Below, piece after piece: positions 1 through 5,844 of a DNA stretch of 8,253 nt (the stretch's first letter is position 1; the number at the start of each line of letters is the position of its first letter). Both the position numbers and the translations under genes were made by a program. The notes under the pieces were generated by a model. That model did not search any database and had not been told where the DNA came from. It saw only the letters and a list, made by a program, of their open reading frames with translations. The DNA is from Chitinophagaceae bacterium (GTDB lineage Bacteria > Bacteroidota > Bacteroidia > Chitinophagales > Chitinophagaceae). The DNA lies in NCBI GenBank assembly GCA_017989935.1, contig JAGNOY010000072.1, positions 1-8,253 of the forward strand. Direction: 5' to 3'.

Positions 1-1
1 T

Positions 2-634
2 GTACCCACTGGGTCGGGGAATGGTTTGGCGCGACATTGTCAAATACCTTTAGAGATTGAGCAAGCAGTGAAATTGATTACGTCTGGACGCCCGGAGAAA
101 ATAGATTTAGGAAAGGCCAATGATATTTATTTTATAAGCAATGCCGGTGTTGGATTTGATGCTATAGTTTGCCAGGCTATCAAGGAAACAAAAAGCCGAG
201 GGCTTAAAATGTATATGTTAAAAGTTGTCCAGCATTATTTTACTTATAAGTCAGCTAATTATCAAATTGAATCAGGGGGTAAAACCTTTACAGAAAAGGC
301 CTTTTTTCTGAATGTGGCTAATGGTAAAGAATTTGGATATGGCTTTGAAATAGCCCCTGAAGCCACTTTGCAAGATGGTATGTTAGATATGATCTTGGTG
401 AAATCTATCAATTTTTTAAACGGTTTTAAGTTTGTTTGGGATGGGTGGCATAAGAGACTTTCTAATAACAAAAACTGCTTGTATCTTCGTACTGCGTCTA
501 TACGAATACAAAGCAACAATCTACATTATTTTCAAACAGATGGTGATTCGCATAGTTGTGACGGTACTTGCTTAATTGAAGTGCATCCAAAATCACTTTC
601 ATTAATAGTACCTAAGACAATCGAAAAAATTTGA
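2..634 (+). CDS. Diacylglycerol kinase family lipid kinase, 5' end cut by window
   Basis: This is the C-terminal part of a DagK/YegS/LCB5-type lipid kinase, which phosphorylates a lipid such as diacylglycerol with ATP at the inner face of the membrane. The reading frame is open from base 2, and its first residues read PTGSGNGLAR, the conserved glycine-rich segment that in this family follows the GGDGT nucleotide-binding motif by about 25-30 residues. The GGDGT motif and roughly 80-90 N-terminal residues therefore lie outside the window. A TTG at 26 falls inside the conserved motif and is not a real start. Further family marks are NAGVGFDA, the segment NGKEFGYGFEIAPEA followed by LQDGMLD, and the C-terminal DGDS strand ending in a VHPKSLSLIVP-like sheet. 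The stop codon (632-634) shares one base with an ATG of the next gene (TGATG), which suggests translational coupling. The exact lipid substrate cannot be read from the sequence. Confidence 0.9.
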   Translation, partial: VPTGSGNGLARHCQIPLEIEQAVKLITSGRPEKIDLGKANDIYFISNAGVGFDAIVCQAIKETKSRGLKMYMLKVVQHYFTYKSANYQIESGGKTFTEKAFFLNVANGKEFGYGFEIAPEATLQDGMLDMILVKSINFLNGFKFVWDGWHKRLSNNKNCLYLRTASIRIQSNNLHYFQTDGDSHSCDGTCLIEVHPKSLSLIVPKTIEKI

Positions 635-639
635 TGATT

Positions 640-972
640 ATGAGTAAGCAAAAAATATTTACAGGAGGGATAGTCTATTCAACGCATTCAAACTTAGTTC
701 AGGAGGAATCCATTGAAGAAGTGGATACCTTAGCTCCATCTTCTCAATTATTACGTGTAAAGCTTGATACAAAGCAACGTGCAGGCAAAGTGGTGACTTT
801 GGTAGAAGGATTTATTGGTAAAGAAGATGATTTGATTCAATTGGGTAAGATATTAAAAACTAAATGTGGTACTGGCGGATCAGTTAAAGACGGTCAAATT
901 ATTGTGCAAGGTGATTATAAGTTAAGAGTAATCGAGTTGTTAAAACAGCTTCAATATAAAGTTAAAAGTTAG
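640..972 (+). CDS. yciH: YciH/SUI1 (eIF1-like) translation initiation factor family protein
   Basis: This small protein of about 110 residues has a C-terminal SUI1/eIF1 fold. The region from LLRVKLDTKQRAGKVVTLVEG onward, then GKEDDL, LGKILKTKCGTGGSVKDG and IIVQGD, is diagnostic for the bacterial YciH family. Homologues bind the small ribosomal subunit and are thought to tune start-site fidelity; the bacterial role is not well settled. The N-terminal 40 residues contain GGIVYST, typical of the Bacteroidota members, and a variable acidic linker. I place the start at 640 because homologues generally begin M-S-K-K-like. The alternative ATG at 634 overlaps the kinase stop as TGATG and would add two residues (M-I), so translational coupling from the kinase gene is plausible either way. 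The gene ends in TAG at 970-972. Confidence 0.92.
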   Translation: MSKQKIFTGGIVYSTHSNLVQEESIEEVDTLAPSSQLLRVKLDTKQRAGKVVTLVEGFIGKEDDLIQLGKILKTKCGTGGSVKDGQIIVQGDYKLRVIELLKQLQYKVKS

Positions 973-1010
973 ATGAATCTTAAGAAGAAAAACGAAAAAA
1001 TGAGTAAGCC

Positions 1011-1610
1011 ATGAAAAGTATTTTTAAAAAGCAAATGATTGGCAAGCTGCATGGAGTAACTTGTTTATTTGCATGCATACTCATGAATTCCTGTACAATG
1101 CAAGAACAGGAATTTGGAGGTGAATCAGTGAATAACTATCCAAACAATCATAAGTTGTTTGAACAATATATGCAACCTTATGAGAAGGAGCCTTATACTG
1201 TGATGCAGGTTAATAGGGGTGATAAAAAAAATGATACTACCTATTTGCCCGTATCGAAAGTAAATTGGCAAGAATGGAATCAGCCGTTTTTAGATGCAGA
1301 TATCAGTAAAAAAGAATTAGATAAGCATTATAGTATTAGTGTGACTTCCGATACAATTTCAGCTTCATTGACTTTAGTATTTACTTCCTTGAACCCAGAA
1401 AATTTGACGCAAAAAATTTCAATTACACGATCCACAGCGGGAGACGTGGTAAAAAATGTTTATATGGAAACTCGTGATCTTGGTTTTTTAAGCTCAAAGG
1501 AATATAAAATTTCATTCATTCCGGCTAAGTCAATTCAAATACAAGAACGAATTAAGAAGCCATTTTCAAGTATGAAATCTCGGATACGCACACTGTACTT
1601 TTTAAATTAG
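1011..1610 (+). CDS. Small uncharacterised lipoprotein
   Basis: A 199-residue protein with a signal peptide typical of bacterial lipoproteins: basic N-terminus (KSIFKKQ), hydrophobic core (VTCLFACILM) and a lipobox-like M-N-S-C with the cysteine at residue 28. After cleavage that cysteine would be acylated and the protein held in the cell envelope. The mature part is polar, without further membrane segments. Features such as EPYTVMQV, the run VNWQEWNQPFLDADISKKEL and a C-terminal I-Q-I-Q-E segment resemble, from memory, a Bacteroidota family of unknown function; I cannot confirm this without a search. The gene starts 38 bases after the yciH stop on the same strand, with no visible terminator between, so it is probably in the same transcript. 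Its ATG overlaps the TGA of a 13-codon reading frame (973-1014). Confidence 0.8.
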   Translation: MKSIFKKQMIGKLHGVTCLFACILMNSCTMQEQEFGGESVNNYPNNHKLFEQYMQPYEKEPYTVMQVNRGDKKNDTTYLPVSKVNWQEWNQPFLDADISKKELDKHYSISVTSDTISASLTLVFTSLNPENLTQKISITRSTAGDVVKNVYMETRDLGFLSSKEYKISFIPAKSIQIQERIKKPFSSMKSRIRTLYFLN

Positions 1611-1727
1611 CTTATTTATTTTCTGCTTTTGCATCGATGTTGTATATCAATTTTTTGCGTCAAATCTTGTTGTATTGCTTGGAATTTGTATTTTTAGCAA
1701 AATATTGCCTCTATGGGAGAAAGACAT

Positions 1728-2087
1728 ATGATAAATTGGTTTGAGATTCCTGTTAGTGATTTTGCAAGAGCGAAGAAATTTTATGAAACCATTTTTGAAT
1801 TTGAAATGGATGTAACTGAGATGTCTGGTTATCAAATGGCCTTTTTCCCGAATGATGGATTAGGCGTAAGTGGCGCAATTTGTTATGGTGAAGGTTATAT
1901 TCCAAGTGGTGCAGGATCTCTAATATATTTAAATGCAAATCCTGATTTGAATCTTGTATTGGATAGAGCGGTGCAAGCAGGCGGAAGAATTATTGTGCCC
2001 AAAACATTGATTTCGCAAGAAACTGGCTATTATGCATTTTTGGTAGATACTGAAGGAAACAGAATTGCTTTGCTTAGTCAACGTTAA
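1728..2087 (+). CDS. VOC family (glyoxalase/bleomycin resistance-like) protein
   Basis: This is a single-domain vicinal-oxygen-chelate protein of 119 residues. The start MINWFEIPVSDFARAKKFYETIF is the classic first beta-alpha unit of the fold. The second half shows the matching module, with LDRAVQAGGRIIVPKT followed by GYYAFLVDTEGNRIAL, where the DTEGN turn is typical. Such proteins bind metal and small substrates or act in antibiotic sequestration, isomerisation or ring cleavage; the exact activity is not predictable here. The first strand lacks an obvious metal-binding histidine, so a metal-free or divergent member is possible. An ATG at 1713 would add five residues (MGERH), but homology begins at 1728, and GGAGA nine bases upstream of 1728 could serve as a ribosome site. 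The gene is separated from the lipoprotein gene by about 100 bases, so it may have its own promoter. Confidence 0.88.
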   Translation: MINWFEIPVSDFARAKKFYETIFEFEMDVTEMSGYQMAFFPNDGLGVSGAICYGEGYIPSGAGSLIYLNANPDLNLVLDRAVQAGGRIIVPKTLISQETGYYAFLVDTEGNRIALLSQR

Positions 2088-2120
2088 GGATACTATACAC
2101 GATTTGTGATGGAAGTTGTA

Positions 2121-2243
2121 TTGCGGTAGGGATTGAAGAGTAAAGCCCGCATTCCGAGAGGCTACACGGCACTTGAAAATTGCTTGACTCATCAAAGCCG
2201 ATTCGGAAGAGGACTTGGAGCGAAAAGCCCGGGTACCGCCCAA
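2121..2243. other. Structured intergenic element with tandem pseudo-symmetric hairpins (possible ncRNA or repeat)
   Basis: Between the VOC gene and fabG lies a compact GC-richer block in otherwise AT-rich DNA. An outer stem GCGGTA (2123-2128) pairs perfectly with TACCGC (2234-2239). Inside it are three parts. A first hairpin is closed by GGG (2129-2131) and CCC (2146-2148). A central stem TTCCGA (2152-2157) pairs with TCGGAA (2203-2208) and continues, after a GA/GAT internal loop, as GGCT (2160-2163) with AGCC (2196-2199). A second copy of the first motif follows: GGATTGAAGAG-TAAAGCCCG (2130-2149) resembles GGACTTGGAGCGAAAAGCCCG-type sequence at 2211-2231. The result is a four-way-junction-like fold with two near-repeat arms. 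No protein is encoded convincingly. From memory, similar GGGATTGAAG...AAAGCCCG strings occur between genes in many Bacteroidota, but I cannot name the element. The rest of the gap (2088-2120 and 2244-2408) is plain AT-rich sequence in which I see nothing certain. Confidence 0.6.
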
Positions 2244-2408
2244 ATAGAGAAATTTATTTTTAAGATTAAGTATGAATTATAAAGGGTTTTTCTTAAAACT
2301 GAAGTTGAAATATAAAGACTAAAATAATTGAAAATGATGTGCTATTTTGTGCAGGAATTTGAAATGAAGAACCCCAAAAAGTATTCTAAGAATTATTAAT
2401 CATATTAT

Positions 2409-3164
2409 ATGAAATTACTAGACAATAAAGTGGCCATTGTAACAGGAGGTAGCAGAGGAATAGGCGAAGCGATTGTATTGAAATTTGCGACTCAAGGATG
2501 TCATGTGGCGTTTACTTATATTAGTGAAAGTAGTGCTTCGCGCAGTGCAGTTTTGGTAGAGAAGTGTATTGCGTTGGGTGTTAAAGCAAAAGCTTATCAA
2601 AGTAATGCGGGAAATTTTGCTGATTGTGAAACTTTAGTCGCTGAGGTGGTAAAAGATTTCGGCACAGTGGATATTTGCGTAAACAATGCTGGAATATCGA
2701 AAGATAATTTGTTGTTGCGCATGACTGAAGAGCAATGGGATGATGTGATGGCTATTAATTTGAAATCGGTATTTAATATGACTAAGCAAGTGATGCGTCC
2801 GATGATGAAAGCTAAGTCTGGAAGTATTATCAATATGAGTTCTGTGATTGGTGAGATGGGTAATGCAGGTCAAAGTAGTTATGCCGCCAGTAAGGCAGGC
2901 GTGATTGGATTTTCGAAATCAATCGCTAAAGAAATAGGTAGTAGAAATATTAGATGTAATGCCATTGCACCAGGTTTTGTTGAAACAGATATGACGGCTT
3001 ATTTGCAAGATGGTGAAGGCGCCGAAAAGTACAAAGCAGGTATTCCGTTAGGGCGATTTGCAACTGCAGAAGACATTGCTAATACAGCCTTGTTTTTGGC
3101 TTCTGATATGGGTAATTACATCACAGGTCAAGTAATAAGTGTTTGTGGTGGATTGTGTATATAA
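2409..3164 (+). CDS. fabG: 3-oxoacyl-[ACP] reductase, FabG-type short-chain dehydrogenase
   Basis: A full-length (251 residues) classical short-chain dehydrogenase/reductase. FabG reduces 3-oxoacyl-ACP to 3-hydroxyacyl-ACP with NADPH in the elongation cycle of cytoplasmic type II fatty acid synthesis. The sequence shows the cofactor loop TGGSRGIG (residues 12-19), NNAG (92-95), the catalytic set N117, S145, Y158 and K162 in SS-V...YAASK, and the PGFVETDMT segment near residue 188. The text GEMGNAGQSSYAASKAG is the FabG-type active-site region, and the glycine-rich C-terminus (GQVISVCGG) also fits FabG. Other short-chain reductases can look similar, so substrate assignment rests on overall likeness. 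The gene follows the structured element by about 165 bases and ends just before an intrinsic terminator, so it is probably a single-gene transcript. The ATG is preceded by an AT-rich leader and no clear Shine-Dalgarno site. Confidence 0.93.
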   Translation: MKLLDNKVAIVTGGSRGIGEAIVLKFATQGCHVAFTYISESSASRSAVLVEKCIALGVKAKAYQSNAGNFADCETLVAEVVKDFGTVDICVNNAGISKDNLLLRMTEEQWDDVMAINLKSVFNMTKQVMRPMMKAKSGSIINMSSVIGEMGNAGQSSYAASKAGVIGFSKSIAKEIGSRNIRCNAIAPGFVETDMTAYLQDGEGAEKYKAGIPLGRFATAEDIANTALFLASDMGNYITGQVISVCGGLCI

Positions 3165-3171
3165 TGTTCGC

Positions 3172-3202
3172 CAACCTTCAGTAAGATACTAGGTTGTTTT
3201 TT
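3172..3202 (+). terminator. Intrinsic terminator of fabG
   Basis: CAACCT (3172-3177) pairs with AGGTTG (3191-3196). Inside it AGTA (3180-3183) pairs with TACT (3187-3190) around an AGA loop, leaving a two-base TC bulge. A T-rich tract (TTTTTTCTTT) follows directly. The hairpin overlaps the stop codon (3189-3191) of the convergent DUF1801 gene. No T-run follows in the opposite direction, so it looks one-directional. Confidence 0.85.
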
Positions 3203-3551
3203 CTTTGATTGATTTTAACCTAAAAGCTACAATTCGCTTTATTAATGCCAGTGGCAAAGGTTTGTCTAAGGGAAACTGAACCGATCCTTTACCTTGTTTA
3301 TAGATTGAAAGTTCCTTTTCAAATTCAGTATGGCCATTAGGCGTGGCATAAAATCCAATATGATTTTTATATCCTGCAAAATATACCAAAGGCTTATTTT
3401 GAAATTTATAGGCTACCATCCCATACGAAATTGATTCGATAGCTTCAGGTGCTTTTGATTGAATTGCAGTTTGGACTTGTCTTAGTAATATTTGAATTTC
3501 TTCAGAGAATTGTTCGATGTATTGATTGGCTGAAAGTATTTGTGTTTTCAT
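3189..3551 (-). CDS. DUF1801 (YdhG-like) domain protein
   Basis: A 120-residue cytoplasmic protein that consists of a single DUF1801/YdhG-like domain. Diagnostic segments are QTAIQSKAPEAIESISYGM (about residues 27-45), the alternating strand region KFQNKPLVYFAGYKNHIGFY (49-68), and near the C-terminus KGSVQFPLDKPLPLALIKRIVAFR (88-111). Members of this family are often labelled iron chaperone-like because of distant similarity to frataxin-type folds, but no biochemical role is firmly established. There is no signal peptide or membrane segment. It lies 45 bases downstream of the DUF2147 gene on the same strand and could share its transcript. Its 3' end faces fabG and overlaps the fabG terminator hairpin. 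Confidence 0.87.
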   Translation of the reverse strand: MKTQILSANQYIEQFSEEIQILLRQVQTAIQSKAPEAIESISYGMVAYKFQNKPLVYFAGYKNHIGFYATPNGHTEFEKELSIYKQGKGSVQFPLDKPLPLALIKRIVAFRLKSIKEKTT

Positions 3552-3596
3552 CTTATTGTCAAGTTGAAGTGGTCGAATAAAACTTATATCATTCTT

Positions 3597-4046
3597 TTAT
3601 TTTTTAGCTTGTCTTGTCCAATTATCTGTCCGACCTAAAAGAGAAATGCCTATATAGCCCCTGACTTTTAAAGAATTCGTATTCGTTAATTCCATTTTAC
3701 AAGAATATTCTTTTCCATTTTTAGGGTCGTAAATTTTTCCGTTCTCCCAAATTTTTTCTTTTTCATTAAACTTGAATGCTTTAAGGTTTACCATGCCTAA
3801 CACTGGTTGATTTTTCTTTGATGCATCTGAATTGTGTTTGTCTAATTTAGGGTTGCCTGTATCAGGATCAATAGGTTCTTTGAGCCAAATAATTTTACCC
3901 GCATAATGTCCTGAAGTTGTTTTGTACACTTCAATGATACCTGTGCCCTCTCCATTTTTCCATTGTCCAAGCACATCATCTGCTTGCTGAGCTTTCGTAA
4001 ATTGTGTAGATAAAAAAATAAATAAAAAGGATAAGAAGTATTTCAT
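3597..4046 (-). CDS. Secreted DUF2147 family protein
   Basis: A 149-residue exported protein of the DUF2147 family, whose function is unknown. The N-terminus (MKYFLSFLFIFLSTQFTKAQ) is a signal peptide with a likely cut after residue 19 (T-K-A before Q-Q). The mature protein begins with VLGQWKNGEGTGIIEVYK and continues with YAGKIIWLKEP, NQPVLGMVNLKAFKF, WENGKIYDPKNGKEYSCKM and a closing RGYIGISLLGRTDNWTR. These are all hallmarks of the family, which is predicted to form a small beta-barrel-like periplasmic or cell-surface domain. The open frame reaches a TTG at 4062-4064, but the ATG at 4044-4046 gives a clean signal peptide and is preferred. It lies upstream of the DUF1801 gene on the same strand and is divergent from the strong promoter at 4127-4159. 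On its own strand I see only a poor promoter match (CTATTTTGC about 20-30 bases upstream). Confidence 0.9.
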   Translation of the reverse strand: MKYFLSFLFIFLSTQFTKAQQADDVLGQWKNGEGTGIIEVYKTTSGHYAGKIIWLKEPIDPDTGNPKLDKHNSDASKKNQPVLGMVNLKAFKFNEKEKIWENGKIYDPKNGKEYSCKMELTNTNSLKVRGYIGISLLGRTDNWTRQAKK

Positions 4047-4126
4047 AAAAATTGTTTGATGCAAAATAGAAATTAATTAATTAAAAACTGCAGTTGTGAA
4101 ATTAATTTTGGGTTGATAAAAATAAA

Positions 4127-4159
4127 TTTGCGAAAACAAATAAAATGATTTTACATTTG
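4127..4159 (+). promoter_or_regulatory. Bacteroidota-type promoter
   Basis: TTTG (4127-4130), a spacer of 21 bases, and TACATTTG (4152-4159) match the primary-sigma promoter pattern of Bacteroidota (TTTG, 19-21 bases, TAnnTTTG). Transcription would start near 4164-4167. No long gene follows; the first downstream signal is a terminator about 130 bases further on. Confidence 0.65.
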
Positions 4160-4164
4160 CATCC

Positions 4165-4316
4165 ACAAAAACAAAAAAAGTGAAACAACTATTTATTCAT
4201 ACAAGCGCTTGTTACAACGGACTAGAGGTTCGTGTTTCAGTGTCGGGGAGAATATTGAGTTTATTTTAATTAAAAATAATTTTCGATAAAAGCCCTGACT
4301 AAGTCGGGGCTTTTTT
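4165..4316 (+). ncRNA. Candidate small RNA or attenuated leader transcript
   Basis: The stretch is bounded by a good promoter and a strong intrinsic terminator, predicting a transcript of about 150 nt. It contains a perfect palindrome ACAAGCGCTTGT (4201-4212) and the segment GTCGGGG (4242-4248). The latter repeats the terminator's 3' arm and can pair with CCCTGAC (4293-4299) in its 5' arm, an arrangement that could form an anti-terminator. A 29-codon frame starts at GTG 4180 after an A-rich leader and ends at TAA 4267-4269. Its middle reads NGLEVRVSVSG, a string I associate with recurring short Bacteroidota frames, though this is recollection only. Either a small RNA, a leader-peptide attenuator or a short peptide gene could explain it. 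It does not fold as a tRNA. The start is inferred from the promoter. Confidence 0.45.
4291..4316 (+). terminator. Strong intrinsic terminator of the short transcript
   Basis: AGCCCTGAC (4291-4299) pairs with GTCGGGGCT (4303-4311) through nine pairs including one G-T wobble, around a TAA loop. Six T residues (4311-4316) follow, and A residues just upstream can extend the stem. It ends the transcript from the 4127-4159 promoter. Confidence 0.88.
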
Positions 4317-4435
4317 AATTATATGCCATGTATACAAAACAACAATTGCTAATCATTCATAGTACAAATGATAAGTCAAAGGCTAAACAGTTTTATCCAT
4401 TAAGGAATTAATAGAAATGAGTATATTTCTAGAAC

Positions 4436-4468
4436 ATGCCCGAGGATAAATTCTTCGGGCATTTTTTT
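4436..4468 (+). terminator. Second strong intrinsic terminator
   Basis: ATGCCCGA (4436-4443) pairs perfectly with TCGGGCAT (4455-4462). The stem extends inward by GGA with TCT (one G-T wobble) around a short A/T loop, and seven T residues follow (4462-4468). It lies 120 bases after the first terminator and 65 bases before the small membrane protein gene, insulating the ATPase-RtcB operon from upstream transcription. Confidence 0.85.
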
Positions 4469-4533
4469 GTCATGTTTGAGTTGGATAGCCCTGAAGTAAA
4501 AAATATAAATCACCATGATAAAAAACTCCAAGT

Positions 4534-4740
4534 ATGATACACATATCAATAGCACTTCTTGTGATGATTGTACGAGTCGTCATGTATTTGGTGCAACAAA
4601 ACAACACAGCAAAATTTGAAAAGCAGTTTAAAGAAAGTAAGCAGGAATTTGTTCGGCATATCGAACACCCCGCTGAACATTTTATTCAAGCACAACGAAT
4701 TTTATCGTACGAAAAATTTAGGTATTACATCAGAAACTAA
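4534..4740 (+). CDS. Small predicted membrane protein upstream of the AAA+ ATPase
   Basis: I do not recognise this 68-residue protein. Its first 20 or so residues (IHISIALLVMIVRVVMYLV) form one likely membrane helix, with an arginine at residue 14 in its middle. The remainder is charged and rich in E, K, Q and H (KFEKQFKESKQEF, then a second helical stretch), as expected for a cytoplasmic amphipathic tail. The frame is closed by a stop just upstream, and ATG 4534 is the first start. Its stop is 11 bases before the ATPase ATG, across an A-rich spacer like the 10-base gap between ATPase and rtcB; this regular spacing is the main reason to believe it. Two other frames over the same DNA are also open (4515-4619 and 4568-4783), so the choice of frame is not certain. 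If real, it could anchor or regulate the ATPase at the membrane. Confidence 0.5.
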   Translation: MIHISIALLVMIVRVVMYLVQQNNTAKFEKQFKESKQEFVRHIEHPAEHFIQAQRILSYEKFRYYIRN

Positions 4741-4751
4741 AAAGAAAAAAA

Positions 4752-5834
4752 ATGAACAATTTAAATATAAACTCGATCAGTGAACTAAAATCAATGTTTG
4801 CGGACGGGAAAGTGAGTAACAAAATGGTGTTTGTAGCACTCAACAAGGCTATGCCACAGAGCCATGTTGTTTATCAAGTGGATTATGAGAAAGCAATTAG
4901 GCTCTTTGAGGATAAATTTAAAGAGGATATTATTTGCAAATTTATGCGCAAAGAAATGTACTCGAATAAGCGAACCTATACTATTGATGATTGCATTTTT
5001 GTGATGAAGGATCATACGGTAATTGGCTTTGAGCCTACATTGTGCGATCTCAATACACTTGAATTAGACAACCCATATATCGATGCGACGACCAAGCTTT
5101 TACAAAAATGTAGATGCAGGGAACGTAAAAAGGAATTTGAAATCAATTTGATTACAAGAGGGCGGCATGGTTTAGAACTCACAACCATGGAGGTGAAAAA
5201 AACAACACTTAATATCGGACTCATGTATAATGATGATTTTATAGAGATAGATCAATTAATTTGTAAACGACTCAATACCCAAAAGGATAAAGGCATTATT
5301 TTATTGCACGGATTACCAGGTACAGGAAAAACAACCTATATCAGAAATCTTGTAGGTCGTGTTAAGAAAAAAATGCTCTTCTTGCCACCTGGTGTAGCAA
5401 GCCATATTACAGATCCTGATTTTGTAAATATTCTGATTGATAATCCAGATTCGATAGTGATTATTGAGGATGCTGAAAACATCATCATGGATAGAAGCAT
5501 TACAGGTGATTCGAGTGTGTCAAATTTATTGAATATCAGTGATGGGCTTTTGTCCGACTTCTTAAATGTTCAATTGATTTGTACATTCAACACTTCGATT
5601 TCGAAAGTAGATAGTGCCTTGTTGCGCAAAGGTAGATTGATTGCCAAATATGAATTTGGTAAATTGACAATAGAAAAGGCGCAAGCATTATCAACTAATT
5701 TAAAACAAGACAAAACCATTCTAGGGCCTATGACTTTAAGTGAAGTATATAATCAAGACGAAAAATCATTTACCAATGATTATTCAAAAACTTCAATTGG
5801 ATTCAGAAAGTTTGAGACTGAATTAGTTAATTAA
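4752..5834 (+). CDS. AAA+ ATPase with BCS1-like core, linked to rtcB
   Basis: A 360-residue protein with two parts. The first 150 residues match no family I know; they are soluble, contain a cysteine pair region (K-C-R-C-R, about 119-123) and no membrane helix. From about residue 155 an AAA+ module follows: Walker A GLPGTGKTT (187-195), Walker B IVIIED (235-240), sensor 1 in ICTFNT (N280) and ALLRKGRL with arginines at 292 and 295 that match the arginine-finger region of classical AAA proteins. The E-D order of Walker B and the A-L-L-R-x-G-R motif recall BCS1-type ATPases. About 50 residues of unclear role close the protein. It would use ATP to remodel a protein or RNA-protein target, probably as an oligomer. 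It lies 10 bases upstream of rtcB with no terminator between, so a shared transcript and a functional link to RNA ligation are likely. The target is unknown. Confidence 0.85.
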   Translation: MNNLNINSISELKSMFADGKVSNKMVFVALNKAMPQSHVVYQVDYEKAIRLFEDKFKEDIICKFMRKEMYSNKRTYTIDDCIFVMKDHTVIGFEPTLCDLNTLELDNPYIDATTKLLQKCRCRERKKEFEINLITRGRHGLELTTMEVKKTTLNIGLMYNDDFIEIDQLICKRLNTQKDKGIILLHGLPGTGKTTYIRNLVGRVKKKMLFLPPGVASHITDPDFVNILIDNPDSIVIIEDAENIIMDRSITGDSSVSNLLNISDGLLSDFLNVQLICTFNTSISKVDSALLRKGRLIAKYEFGKLTIEKAQALSTNLKQDKTILGPMTLSEVYNQDEKSFTNDYSKTSIGFRKFETELVN

Positions 5835-5844
5835 AAAGTGAATA

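Larger units (their letters stand above)
4047..4533. other. Regulatory intergenic region without a firm protein gene
   Basis: This 487-base gap separates the minus-strand DUF2147 gene from the plus-strand ATPase-RtcB operon. It contains, in order: AT-rich leader DNA of the DUF2147 gene, a strong plus-strand promoter (4127-4159), a candidate short transcript with a perfect 12-base palindrome (4201-4212), a strong terminator (4291-4316), a short stretch with a 27-codon open frame (4328-4411), and a second strong terminator (4436-4468). Bases 4469-4533 precede the small membrane protein gene. They hold TTTG at 4475-4478 and TTGG at 4481-4484, but no convincing matching downstream promoter element. 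Confidence 0.6.

Noticed and set aside
26..634. TTG at 26 as the true start of the lipid kinase
   Set aside because: The frame is open to the window edge, and the residues just before 26 (PTGSGNG) belong to the conserved kinase motif, so the gene is cut and does not start here.
1929..2243. Minus-strand open frame of 104 codons across the VOC gene end and the structured element
   Set aside because: It runs antisense to the clear VOC coding sequence and the element, with no recognisable domain; its openness is a by-product of the opposite strand.
2301..2349. Possible fabG promoter with TATTTTG at 2343-2349
   Set aside because: The downstream element lacks one base of the TAnnTTTG pattern and no TTTG or TTG lies at a fitting distance (nearest TTG leaves only about 12 bases).
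4047..4080. Minus-strand CTATTTTGC as promoter of the DUF2147 gene
   Set aside because: One base is missing from the consensus and no upstream element sits at the right distance; it is mentioned only as a weak match.
4210..4240. GGTTCG near 4227-4232 resembles a tRNA T-loop, which would be notable because tRNA-like RNAs accompany some RtcB operons
   Set aside because: The flanking bases cannot form the T-stem, and no acceptor, D or anticodon arms are found in the expected positions.
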